Source: Candidatus Pacearchaeota archaeon CG_4_10_14_0_2_um_filter_35_33 (GTDB taxonomy: Archaea; Nanobdellota; Nanobdellia; Pacearchaeales; GW2011-AR1). From it: DNA of 52,232 nt. The notes below the pieces were generated by a model. It was not told the DNA's origin. It did no database searches and saw only the letters and a list, made by a program, of their open reading frames with translations. The position numbers were made by a program, and so were the translations under genes. This document shows, piece after piece, positions 18,378 through 27,711 of the stretch (position 1 is the first letter of the stretch; each line of letters starts with the position of its first letter). Where the stretch lies: assembly GCA_002792635.1 (NCBI GenBank), contig PFOR01000009.1, positions 1 to 52,232 of the forward strand. The letters are read 5' to 3'.

Positions 18378-18743
18378 TTAAGGGACGCATCCTGTTTTCT
18401 GGCTCAACTGAGCAATTGTCACCTCACCACTAATCCTGCTACTATCCGCAAACTCCCATGTAGGGTATCCGGATATTCCTGCCTGCTGACATTCTAATGT
18501 CTGACCATCCCCACCAGGCGTAGAACATTCAATATAATTTATATTACTCCATGAGGTCCCAAACATTTTCTTTTGATTGGTGCAATGAGAACACCAAAAA
18601 GCACCATACATTTTAGCTCCAGAGTCTGTTAGGCACTGAGCAAATTCATCGTAATCTCCAGAAGCCTTAGGTAACATCAAATAAATCGCCCCAATCAGAA
18701 TTATAACCAATACTATACCTAAAACAATATTTCTATTTTTCAT
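18378..18743 (-). CDS. Membrane-anchored thioredoxin-like protein
   Basis: N-terminal TM, YGAFWCSHCTNQKKMF, SGYPTWEF. Confidence 0.8.
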   Translation of the reverse strand: MKNRNIVLGIVLVIILIGAIYLMLPKASGDYDEFAQCLTDSGAKMYGAFWCSHCTNQKKMFGTSWSNINYIECSTPGGDGQTLECQQAGISGYPTWEFADSSRISGEVTIAQLSQKTGCVP

Positions 18744-18756
18744 TTTACAAAATTAT

Positions 18757-19581
18757 TTACCTTGGCCTGGCCTTGTTCAACGGTTTAAACCCTGTCCAGT
18801 TATTCTCAAACATTTGTTTCATAGAAGAAGCTAAAAAATTACTTGATAACCAAACAGCCGTATCATAGCTTGGATGCACACTCTTGTCATCCAATAGCAT
18901 TAGCATCATTTCCTTGTTATCTATCAATGCAAATCTTCCATTGTTTTTCCCATCAACACTTCTAACCTCTGCAAATTTAGAAAGTTCTTTTGCAACTTTA
19001 TAATTATCCTTATTTATAGGCGCAGCAACCCTTACCTTAACACCCCTCTTTTTTGCCCTCTCAAACTCAGGCAATAAAGATTCCATCTTTCTATTAAGTC
19101 CTTCAGCGCTTGTAACAATAACAGCCTCTTTGTTAGCGTTCTTCAACATCATGTCCAGATGATTGTACATGTTTTGTCTGCCTTTCAAACTTCCAGACAA
19201 ATCAGATGGTTCAACATACTTAACACCATTACTATATAAACCAGACAACTCTTCCAAAACCTCATCACCTTTCAGTTTATCAAGTCTCTTAGATTTTTCA
19301 TTCGCTTCAACAACCAAATTTTTCTTAACCCTCTCCACAACCTCTTCAGGTTTCAATGCAATAAACTTAATTGGCTTTCCAATCTTCATCACAATAAAGC
19401 CCTTCTTCTCCAAAGATTCCAAGATATCATACGTCCTTGAACGAGGAACATCTGAAATGTTGCTCAACTCTCCAGCTGTAGAAACACCCCTGGATAATAA
19501 AGAAGTCCAAACTTTTACCTCATACAAATTAAGATCAAATATTTTTCTCAACCTACTCAAAAATTCTTCGCTTACTATCAT
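18757..19581 (-). CDS. TrmB-family transcriptional regulator
   Basis: N-terminal wHTH (SDVPRSRTYDILESLEKKGFI) and C-terminal effector-like domain. Confidence 0.82.
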   Translation of the reverse strand: MIVSEEFLSRLRKIFDLNLYEVKVWTSLLSRGVSTAGELSNISDVPRSRTYDILESLEKKGFIVMKIGKPIKFIALKPEEVVERVKKNLVVEANEKSKRLDKLKGDEVLEELSGLYSNGVKYVEPSDLSGSLKGRQNMYNHLDMMLKNANKEAVIVTSAEGLNRKMESLLPEFERAKKRGVKVRVAAPINKDNYKVAKELSKFAEVRSVDGKNNGRFALIDNKEMMLMLLDDKSVHPSYDTAVWLSSNFLASSMKQMFENNWTGFKPLNKARPR

Positions 19582-19672
19582 TTAGCACACCCTATATTCT
19601 ATTGAATATTATCTGGTATTTAAATGTTTTCCACAATACCCCTTAAGAATTACGAATATAAGTTTGTTACTA

Positions 19673-22477
19673 CTAAAAATTAAAACGAATCTCTCTATCT
19701 CTGACTTTCAACAGCACCATTTCAGAGGATTTATCATCGGTAAAATCCAGTTTTTCGGAGCCAGTTCTTTCCTTCAAAATACCTTCAAATTTTTGAATTC
19801 TATCAAGTAAATCACTATCAACTGATAGTTTCAATTCAATTCTATCTTCCTTTTTTAGCCCTCTTTTCTTCCTCTCCGCCTGAACCCTTCTAGAAATTTC
19901 TCTGACAAATCCCTCTGCTTCTAACTCTTCATTTGTCTCAAAATCCAATTCAACGCCCACATTAACTCTCTCCTTTATATTTCCTTCCAGTTCTTTAACA
20001 TTCAATTGTTTCTTTATTATTTCCTCAACACCTTCGGAGAGCTTATTGCCTGTAACATATTTTGCTCCCTTCAACGGCCATCTTAAACCGATTTGTTCTT
20101 TGTCTCTTATAGACAATCCAGATTCTATTATTTGCATCGCAATGTCAAATTCTTTTTCTAACTTGCTATCAATTTTCTTCTCATCTATCTTAGGCCATGA
20201 ACATAAATGCACACTTTCTTCTTTTTGTCCCATTTTCTGCCATAAATCATCAGAGATGAACGGAACAACAGTTGAAAACATCTTCAAAACATTCAAATAA
20301 ACTTTCTTAATTGTATCAAGAACAACTTTTTCTTGTCTATTCCTGACAAATTTAATGTAATCTCTGGATAAAGTCAGATAAAGCTCCTCAATTCTTCCAA
20401 TAGTTTCATCCAATCTATATTCTTCAAACAACTTCGTAACCTCTTTTATTGATGAATTCATTTTAGATAATATCCATTTATCTTCATCCTGAATTTTTCC
20501 TTTATCCAAGTCTTGTCTTTCCAAATCTAAAATATAATTTGCAATATTTCCCAAAATTAGCAAATTTCTTTGCTTAACTTTAATATCATCCCAATTAAAA
20601 TTAATATTCTCGCCAGCAGTAATTTGACAAATGTAATTCCTAAAAATGTCAACAGAATATTTATCAATTACCTCATAAGGCGAAATTATATTTCCAAGAG
20701 ATTTTGACATTTTTGTTCCTTGAAAGTCGAGAATCATTCCGTGAGCAAATACATTCTTAAAACAGGATTTCTGGAACATAATTGCAGAACATATTTGCAA
20801 CATTGAAAACCATAATCTTGTATGTTCGGTTCCCTCCAACACCAAATCAGCCGGAAACCATTCTTCTATCAATTTAGCATCATTATGCAAACAATTCCAA
20901 GAGGCCGTCCCAGAATCAATCCAAACATCTGAAACATCAGGAATTCTCTTATATTTTTTCCCATCCTTCTCTATGATAATTTTGTCAATCCAAGGTCTAT
21001 GAAGGGTTAAATCATCAAATTTCTTTCCAGTTAATTCTTCAAGTTCTTCAACACTTCCGACAACAAAATAATCTTCTTCATCTTCTTCATTAATCCATAA
21101 CGGAATAGGACAACCCCAATATCTCTGTCTAGTAATGCTATTGTCCTTCAAATTTTCTGTCCATCTCACATGACTCTCCCCCGCTTTTTTAGGAACCCAC
21201 GAAACACCTTTATTCATTTCCACAAATTTAGGGACCATATCTGCAATTTTCAAAAACCATTGTTCAGTTGCTCTGAACACAACAGGCTCATGACTTCTCC
21301 AAGAGTGAGGGTATTCATGTTCAATTTCACTTTTCGCAACAAGAACTCCCTTCTTCTCAAATTCAGCAATAAATTTCTTATCGTCTTTCTTTGCAACCCA
21401 TCCAGAATATTTTCCTAAGTTTTCCATCTCTCCCCTCTCATTCAACGTGTTAAACGCCCCAATTTCATATTCTTCTCCGACCTCAGCATCCTCTGGTCCG
21501 CATCCAGGAGCACAATGAACCAGTCCAGTTCCTGCCGAAGTATCTACATATTTCTCACTTAAAATTATTGTGTGAACATTAGCCCATTTCTTTTTTAATT
21601 TGGAATAAATATCTTCAAGCTCATCATTCAGAATGTGCGTATATTCTAGCCCTTTCAAATCTTTCCCCTTAAACGTTTCTAAAATTTCAAGCTTCTCTCC
21701 TATCAAACTAGAAATAAATACTCCCGCAAGGTCTTTTGCAATAATCCACACTTCATTTCCAACTTTGGCTCTGACATATTCTAGTTCAGGATTAACCATT
21801 ATGGCGAGATTGTAAGGAATCGTCCAGGGGGTTGTAGTCCAAATTACAAAATATTCATCTCTATCTTTCCTCTTAAACTTCAAAAAGATAGATTCATCCT
21901 TGATAGTTTCGTACTCCAACTCGTGTTTAGCCAGGCTGGTTTCAGTTTCAGCATCCCAGTGCATGACCTTCTTTCCCTTATACAACCTATTTTGCCCCCA
22001 TGCTTTCTTGAAGAAAGCCCATTGCCCTCCAATATATTCCTTTTCAATCGGCTTGTAAGCCCCCTCATGGTCCATCCATACGGCCAAGCGCCACAAGTCC
22101 TCATTCATGTATCCCGCATGCTCTTCTGCCCAATCTATACATTCTTTAACAAATTTATCAACACCATATTTCTCAATTTCCTCTTTTGTCTTTATTCCTA
22201 ATTTTTTCTGGACTTTATGTTCTGTTGGCAACCCATGCATATCATATCCACCCCTATCCCATACATTATATCCGTTCATTCTCTTATATCTCAAAATAAT
22301 ATCTTTTAGAGAATTATTCCAAGCGTGTCCAATATGAAGCTTCCCAGAGGTAAAAGGAGGGCCTTGCAAAAAATAAAACTTCTCTCCTTTCTTATTCTTC
22401 CCTTTAACTTTCTCATAAATCTCTTTATCCTCCCAGAATTTCAAAATCTTCTCCTCAATAGCCTTAAAGTCAAACAT
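19673..22477 (-). CDS. ileS: Isoleucyl-tRNA synthetase
   Basis: FTSGKLHIGHAWNN, WTTTPWTIPYNLA, KMSKSLGN. Confidence 0.95.
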   Translation of the reverse strand: MFDFKAIEEKILKFWEDKEIYEKVKGKNKKGEKFYFLQGPPFTSGKLHIGHAWNNSLKDIILRYKRMNGYNVWDRGGYDMHGLPTEHKVQKKLGIKTKEEIEKYGVDKFVKECIDWAEEHAGYMNEDLWRLAVWMDHEGAYKPIEKEYIGGQWAFFKKAWGQNRLYKGKKVMHWDAETETSLAKHELEYETIKDESIFLKFKRKDRDEYFVIWTTTPWTIPYNLAIMVNPELEYVRAKVGNEVWIIAKDLAGVFISSLIGEKLEILETFKGKDLKGLEYTHILNDELEDIYSKLKKKWANVHTIILSEKYVDTSAGTGLVHCAPGCGPEDAEVGEEYEIGAFNTLNERGEMENLGKYSGWVAKKDDKKFIAEFEKKGVLVAKSEIEHEYPHSWRSHEPVVFRATEQWFLKIADMVPKFVEMNKGVSWVPKKAGESHVRWTENLKDNSITRQRYWGCPIPLWINEEDEEDYFVVGSVEELEELTGKKFDDLTLHRPWIDKIIIEKDGKKYKRIPDVSDVWIDSGTASWNCLHNDAKLIEEWFPADLVLEGTEHTRLWFSMLQICSAIMFQKSCFKNVFAHGMILDFQGTKMSKSLGNIISPYEVIDKYSVDIFRNYICQITAGENINFNWDDIKVKQRNLLILGNIANYILDLERQDLDKGKIQDEDKWILSKMNSSIKEVTKLFEEYRLDETIGRIEELYLTLSRDYIKFVRNRQEKVVLDTIKKVYLNVLKMFSTVVPFISDDLWQKMGQKEESVHLCSWPKIDEKKIDSKLEKEFDIAMQIIESGLSIRDKEQIGLRWPLKGAKYVTGNKLSEGVEEIIKKQLNVKELEGNIKERVNVGVELDFETNEELEAEGFVREISRRVQAERKKRGLKKEDRIELKLSVDSDLLDRIQKFEGILKERTGSEKLDFTDDKSSEMVLLKVRDREIRFNF

Positions 22478-22633
22478 ACCTATATTTCACCTCTTTCACT
22501 TTTAAATCTAACTACAAAAATCAATTCACGCATAAAAAATAATCTTCTTTTCATCGCAGACAAACTCCGCTAAATCAAATAATACTAGGAATAGAAATAA
22601 TTTCCCCAGACATATTTTCTTTAGAAAAAAAGG

Positions 22634-22885
22634 TTATTTAAATTTTCCCTTAATCCATTTCTTATCGGAGCTCTTCAGCAGACTTACAAGAGTGGTAATA
22701 AAAATAAATCCGAACGTCCAACTAATCTCGCTCTCATCTATTAGCCAAAAGCCAACAATACCTAAAACAGAGATAATGATCAAAGTCTTAAACCACTTCC
22801 GCCCAGATTCCAATTCATCTCTTGCCAAGTAAGCTATTAAAAACCCTACGGGAATCGCTAAAATCAAAATTACTAGTTTAATCAT
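22634..22885 (-). CDS. Small membrane protein
   Basis: Hydrophobic ORF overlapping upstream gene. Confidence 0.5.
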   Translation of the reverse strand: MIKLVILILAIPVGFLIAYLARDELESGRKWFKTLIIISVLGIVGFWLIDESEISWTFGFIFITTLVSLLKSSDKKWIKGKFK

Positions 22886-23604
22886 TTCTTTCCCCTCCCC
22901 AACCTAAGACCCACGCCAAATCCAAATAAGATTAATCCAATCGTTAGAATGATTAGATAATTTCTTAACACCATCCAGGCAATTTCATTGATGAATCCAT
23001 CAACCGCAGGCAAATCTTCAAAGCCCAGCCCTGCAGGGAAAGCAGAAACAAAATTATTTCTAATCTCAGAATTAACAATGAAACTGATAAAGAAAAAGCT
23101 CCCAGATATGATGAAACTAATTCCCGTATAAATAAGAAAACTCATTTTACCAACAAAAATCAATCCAAGTATTGATGCTGCGGCAACAATAGCCAAAAGG
23201 CTCATAGCAGTAATTAAACCATCATTAATTTTTTGTAGGTTTGCCCCCGATTCTTCCAATTTATTTTTAGCCTTCTCTTTAATCCTAATTTCGGCAACTT
23301 CCTTCAGATTATCTCCAACATCAGAACAATTAATTTCAAATTGTCCGTATTCACCTAAATCCCCTGCAAAACTTTCAACATCAATTTTACTACATTCATC
23401 ACCTAGCACTCTTTGACCATCGTCTATATAAGAATAATAGCCCTCTGAAAGATTATCTATGCCGTTCCCCATAACTTCATTAATTTTTTTTTCGACATTA
23501 AAGTCAACCGCACTTAAAATTGAAAATATAAGAACAAGAAAGATTAAATCAACAGTCAAAAACACAGTCAGTACGAGTTTAATAAGCTTTTTAATGTTAT
23601 CCAT
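22882..23604 (-). CDS. Multi-pass membrane protein
   Basis: 240-aa ORF with several hydrophobic segments. Confidence 0.55.
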   Translation of the reverse strand: MDNIKKLIKLVLTVFLTVDLIFLVLIFSILSAVDFNVEKKINEVMGNGIDNLSEGYYSYIDDGQRVLGDECSKIDVESFAGDLGEYGQFEINCSDVGDNLKEVAEIRIKEKAKNKLEESGANLQKINDGLITAMSLLAIVAAASILGLIFVGKMSFLIYTGISFIISGSFFFISFIVNSEIRNNFVSAFPAGLGFEDLPAVDGFINEIAWMVLRNYLIILTIGLILFGFGVGLRLGRGKK

Positions 23605-23638
23605 AAGCTAAAACAAACTGGAAAATATATAAACCTAA

Positions 23639-24463
23639 TTAATTCTCGTCTCTTCTTAATCTCTCAAGTTCTTCCTGATCTTTCCTCAATTTTTCCTCGG
23701 CAGATTTTATTCTTTCCTGATTCCTCATCTTATTAAGTTCCTGTTGAGCTTCTCTTATCTTTCTTTCAGCCTCTGCTATTCTTGCCTCAGTAGTCATGTC
23801 TCCTCTAGATCCTACAGACTCTACAGGTTTAGGTTCAGGCACATTAGGCATTTTTCTGTCCCTAGGGTCAGAATAACCCATCTTAGTCCTTCTAGTCCTA
23901 ACCATTTTACCAACAACAAATCCAATTATTCCAGCTAATAACAGTACGCCCAATACATAATAGAATATAATCGAAACCGAGCTACTCGAATCATCAACAA
24001 CAGCGCCAGTAATTTCGCCATAATCTTCGCCTGTATTTCCCTCCCCCGTTAAAGTAGTATTAGCACCCTCTTCAGTTGAATTGTCTTCATCCTGACCATC
24101 ATCTCCTTGTTCATTATCATCAAAAATACTCTCATCTTCTTCAGTACTCATATCAAGAAATACTTTGCTACCCACCTTAACATTGTTGAATTCCTGCTTC
24201 ACAAGAGCATCTCCATTTTCAATGACATAAGCAACAATATTCAAGCTACTCGAATCGGTTGTAAGATTCCCATTTAGTGTACCATGCAAATCTGTTTTTC
24301 CAGGGTATTCAGTTCCTATAAAATTACCTCCATTAGCACTAAACATTTTCAAGACAACATATCTAAAGGGGTAATCAGTCTCAACAGTTAAATCAACAGT
24401 CTTCGCCATAATGGCAGGAACTAATATTAACAAGACTAGCACCACCACAAATATTTTCTTCAT
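23639..24463 (-). CDS. Secreted/membrane-anchored protein with acidic linker, TM and coiled-coil tail
   Basis: Signal peptide, DE-rich linker, TM, EAERKIREAQQELNKMRNQERI tail. Confidence 0.6.
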   Translation of the reverse strand: MKKIFVVVLVLLILVPAIMAKTVDLTVETDYPFRYVVLKMFSANGGNFIGTEYPGKTDLHGTLNGNLTTDSSSLNIVAYVIENGDALVKQEFNNVKVGSKVFLDMSTEEDESIFDDNEQGDDGQDEDNSTEEGANTTLTGEGNTGEDYGEITGAVVDDSSSSVSIIFYYVLGVLLLAGIIGFVVGKMVRTRRTKMGYSDPRDRKMPNVPEPKPVESVGSRGDMTTEARIAEAERKIREAQQELNKMRNQERIKSAEEKLRKDQEELERLRRDEN

Positions 24464-24502
24464 CCCCCAGTTAAAACATTCCTATTTATAAATTTTATTG
24501 GG

Positions 24503-24588
24503 ACGTCTGCGCTAGGATTCCCGGAGCGTGTAAGCGCGAGGGTGCTACGAAACTTGTTCTGCGAGCACGTTCGAATCCGTAAAAAATA
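24503..24588 (-). other. Post-tRNA element (Ser): hairpin spacer ending in an imperfect copy of the tRNA-Ser 3' end
   Basis: 24503-24520 acgtctgcgctaggattc vs tRNA 24588-24605 acgcctgcgccaggattc (16/18); hairpin GTGCT...AGCAC. Confidence 0.6.
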
Positions 24589-24672
24589 CGCCTGCGCCAG
24601 GATTCGAACCTGGGAATCCACAAGGGAAACGGGATTAGCAATCCCGCGCCGTAACCACTGGGCCACGCAGGC
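24589..24672 (-). tRNA. tRNA-Ser(GCU)
   Basis: GCCTGCG...CGCAGGC acceptor, CGGGA-TTGCTAA-TCCCG anticodon arm, long variable arm, CCAGG-TTCGAAT-CCTGG T arm. Confidence 0.92.
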
Positions 24673-24814
24673 ATGACATTTTAGACAGAAATTAGCTTAT
24701 AAGTTTTATCATATCCTTTCTAACCCATATTTTACCCCCATCTAAATCCTTAAAACCCAATATTATACTCAATTAGCTATATCACAAAATATATATTATA
24801 ATATAATAAATAAA

Positions 24815-25210
24815 ATGTCCTGGCAAATTTTACTGTTATCCGCAACATCTCTTACGTTAATACTATCTATGATTCTATTAATATTTCGATTCAAAACATC
24901 TCTCAAACTATTCTTTCCATTGATAACAGATTTGATTATGTCAAGGTTGCCGATGCAGAAAACTATGCACTTTAGTGCATTGATGAATGCAACCTTGAGC
25001 ATCCAAAAGTTCAAACAAACCCCACACTTTAATGGAGTAAAACATAAGAACTTTTTGATATTCACTATTGGATTCTCGCTAAGGTTATCCAAGAACCAAA
25101 ACATAATAGATATGGGCTATTTTATGACTGACATAAGTTTCTTGTTCATAGAAATATTGTTCACAATAGCTCTAATTCTTGGTCAGATGAAATACTGGAA
25201 GATTAATTAG
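24815..25210 (+). CDS. Small membrane ORF containing repeat copy B
   Basis: ORF runs through repeat copy B; flanks hydrophobic. Confidence 0.35.
   Translation: MSWQILLLSATSLTLILSMILLIFRFKTSLKLFFPLITDLIMSRLPMQKTMHFSALMNATLSIQKFKQTPHFNGVKHKNFLIFTIGFSLRLSKNQNIIDMGYFMTDISFLFIEILFTIALILGQMKYWKIN
24935..25059 (+). repeat. PATE/MITE-like repeat copy B (longest, two hairpins)
   Basis: ATTATGTCAAGGTTGC...ATGCACTTTAGTGCAT...GCAACCTTGAGCATCCAAAAGTTC...CACACTTTAATGG...GAACTTTTTGAT. Confidence 0.8.
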
Positions 25211-25811
25211 GTTTCTTTCTCTTATACCACCTAGCCGCAAAGAAAGAGCCGACTAATGCTCCAAGCATATTCGATATCAAATCAAGCCCAAGGTTGTATA
25301 AATCTCCTACGCCTGTTCTTTCAACAAAAATAAAGACTAAAAATTCAACAATCTCATTCAAGGAACCAAGACCCATTGAACCAAGCCATGCAACAAATAT
25401 TGCAGCTCCCAATTTATTTCTATTTTTCAGTCGTGGGGCAATTATCTGGAAAACCACAACTGCTGCAACAAAAAACCCATAGAAATGAATTACTTGATCC
25501 ATTTTAAGTATAAAGAAGTCTCCACTCAGCTCTATTATCTTAATTAGTTTTAGATTATAGAGAGCCACCCCCTGAATAATAATGCTCCCGCCTAACATAT
25601 GCAACAACCCCCATATCGACAATAACCACAAGGCAAGATTATCCAACTTAGTTTTTTTAAGAGTTAAGAGAACAATGGCACCAACAAAAACAAGATTCAC
25701 AACATATGTGAGAAATTCATAATTTTCTGTGACAATGTAATATATGCCGAAAATTATAATATAAATTAAGCTAAATATAATTACAACCCACTCCCCCCTC
25801 TTTAAACCCAT
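25203..25811 (-). CDS. DUF2238-like multi-pass membrane protein
   Basis: MDQVIHFYGFF, GLGSLNEIVEF, DLISNMLGALVGS. Confidence 0.6.
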   Translation of the reverse strand: MGLKRGEWVVIIFSLIYIIIFGIYYIVTENYEFLTYVVNLVFVGAIVLLTLKKTKLDNLALWLLSIWGLLHMLGGSIIIQGVALYNLKLIKIIELSGDFFILKMDQVIHFYGFFVAAVVVFQIIAPRLKNRNKLGAAIFVAWLGSMGLGSLNEIVEFLVFIFVERTGVGDLYNLGLDLISNMLGALVGSFFAARWYKRKKPN

Positions 25812-25842
25812 CTGATAAAAAGGAATTTTGCATTTATATAAG

Positions 25843-26067
25843 TTACTTCTTTTTCTTTTCAGCTCTAGAAATCATTTCTTTTTTCAATCCCAAGAAGATA
25901 CCACCCTTCTTTCCACCGACATAGCTATTTTCTCCTGGCTTAATGATATCATTCAGCTCATCCAGTTCAACATCAACATGCGTGACTGTAGCTCCAGACT
26001 TGCCTTTAACATGAACATACACATCTGCCTTTCCTAAATGTATCTTTCCTTCTGCTTTCCCACTCAT
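25843..26067 (-). CDS. Small hypothetical protein
   Basis: 74-aa ORF, start overlaps the upstream stop. Confidence 0.5.
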   Translation of the reverse strand: MSGKAEGKIHLGKADVYVHVKGKSGATVTHVDVELDELNDIIKPGENSYVGGKKGGIFLGLKKEMISRAEKKKK

Positions 26068-26845
26068 CTTACACTAAAATCAACCATCACAGGAAGATAG
26101 TCAGAATAATTTAATTTTAGAACTTTATAATCTTTGACTTTAATTCCTCTTGTAAGGACATAATCGAATCCCTTATCTGGATAATAAGAAGGGAATGTAT
26201 TGCCCCTCTTAGACATTTCCAGGTCTGTTTCCTTTAATAGATCTTTTAATTTGCTATCTCCTTTAAAGGTATTAAAATCACTCATTAAGATTAGAGGGCT
26301 CTCGATTTTTCCCACAAAGTTTTTCAACTCATCAATCTGCCTTCTCCCATCTCTTTTCCCAAGAGCCAAATGAACTAGCATCAATCTTATCTTTTTTCCA
26401 ACGTTAATGTCGCCCTCAATGACGACTCTCTTAACTCCTTCGTGAAACTCTTCTCTTTTAACACCAGAAATTTTATTCTTAGAAAGAATGGCATTACATT
26501 GTTTATTCATCACAGGAATCCTCTTATATCTTTTTCCATACTTTTCCGCAACAACTCTATGCTTCAATCCCAACTCCTTGGTGAAATGGCATATTTCATC
26601 ATGTTTCTCCATAAATGAATTCTTGCTAATCTCAACCAATGCAAGAATATCTGGATTATGTTCTTTCAGCTCTTTTATTATGTCAAGGTTGCATTCATCC
26701 ATGCACTGAAGTGTTGGGTAAAACATAAGAACTTTTTGATCTTATAATCTATCATACTAGGATGTCTAAACCTTCTCCAAAATTTCAGATATCCCAATTT
26801 TCTTCCAGTCAATCCCTCGAGATATTCAATATTGTAAAGTATCAA
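26064..26845 (-). pseudogene. Endonuclease/exonuclease/phosphatase-family gene interrupted by repeat copy C
   Basis: Upstream frame MILYNIEYLEGLTGRKLGYLKFWRRFRHPSMIDYK, repeat C, then IIKELKEHNPDILALVEISKNS in another frame; ILMSDFNTF and GFDYVLTRG motifs follow. Confidence 0.7.
26677..26740 (+). repeat. PATE/MITE-like repeat copy C
   Basis: ATTATGTCAAGGTTGCATTCATCCATGCACTGAAGTGTTGGGTAAAACATAAGAACTTTTTGAT. Confidence 0.8.
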
Positions 26846-26906
26846 TCTCGTCGTGAAAAACGGGGGATGCTAAACTTTAAAAGCCCTTTTATATCACTAT
26901 TATCAT

Positions 26907-26982
26907 AGCGGGGTGGAGCAGTCTGGAGTGCTCACCGGGCCCATAACCCGGAGGTCGCGTGGTTCAAATCCCGCCCCCGCTA
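26907..26982 (+). tRNA. Initiator tRNA-Met(CAU)
   Basis: AGCGGGG/CCCCGCT acceptor (A1-U72), CCGGG-CCCATAA-CCCGG anticodon arm with three G-C pairs. Confidence 0.92.
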
Positions 26983-27069
26983 TATTTGAAGAGATTTTCA
27001 AATACTTTAGTAAGCCTACGAGCTAAAGTTCCCGCGGAACTTGTTCTGCGAGGACCTGCCCCCACTATC
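26983..27069 (+). other. Post-tRNA element (Met): hairpin spacer ending in an imperfect copy of the tRNA-Met 3' end
   Basis: CCTGCCCCCACTATC (27055-27069) vs tRNA end CCCGCCCCCGCTATA; hairpin ACTTTAG...CTAAAGT; homologous to 576-667. Confidence 0.6.
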
Positions 27070-27104
27070 AAAATTCTTATAAAACCCTCCCTCTAGAGAA
27101 TAAT

Positions 27105-27674
27105 ATGAAAAAAGTTTATATCATACAGGGACGGGGTGGAAAGCCAGAACACGGTTGGTACCAATGGTTAGCAGAAGAATTAAAGAGAAAAGGCTTTCAG
27201 GTTTTCTTACCACAAATGCCTAACACAGACATGCCAACAATAAACGAATGGGTAGGAGCACTAAGATCAATAGCGCCAACCCCCGACGAGGAGACTTATT
27301 TCGTTGGACACAGCATAGGTTGCCAAACAATTCTTAGATATCTTGTTACACTTCCCCCGGAAACAAAATTGAACAATGTAATTTTGGTTGCTCCTTGGGT
27401 GAGTTTAGACGAAAAAACAATGGCTGAAGAACCAGGATCCATTCCTATCGCAAGACCCTGGATAGAAACACCAATAGATTTTGATAAAGCTAAACTACAT
27501 CCAAAAAAATTTATCTGTTTGTTCTCAGATAATGACACTTATGTCCCCCCGGATAATCAAAAATTCTTTCAAGAAAAACTGAGCGCAGAAATCATAATAG
27601 ATAAAGGAAAAGGTCATTTTGATAAAGATTCAGGAATCAAGGAACTTCCCGGAATACTTTCATTTTTCAATTAA
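27105..27674 (+). CDS. RBBP9/YdeN-like serine hydrolase
   Basis: VGHSIGCQTILRYL nucleophile elbow, DNDTYVP, GKGHF. Confidence 0.85.
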   Translation: MKKVYIIQGRGGKPEHGWYQWLAEELKRKGFQVFLPQMPNTDMPTINEWVGALRSIAPTPDEETYFVGHSIGCQTILRYLVTLPPETKLNNVILVAPWVSLDEKTMAEEPGSIPIARPWIETPIDFDKAKLHPKKFICLFSDNDTYVPPDNQKFFQEKLSAEIIIDKGKGHFDKDSGIKELPGILSFFN

Positions 27675-27711
27675 TAGTTATCTTTAAATTCACCAATTAA
27701 CTATTTTCACC

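Noticed and set aside
24460-24666. 68-aa minus-strand ORF MAQWLRRGIANPVSLVDSQ...
   Set aside because: It is translated from tRNA-Ser and its downstream element, not a real CDS.
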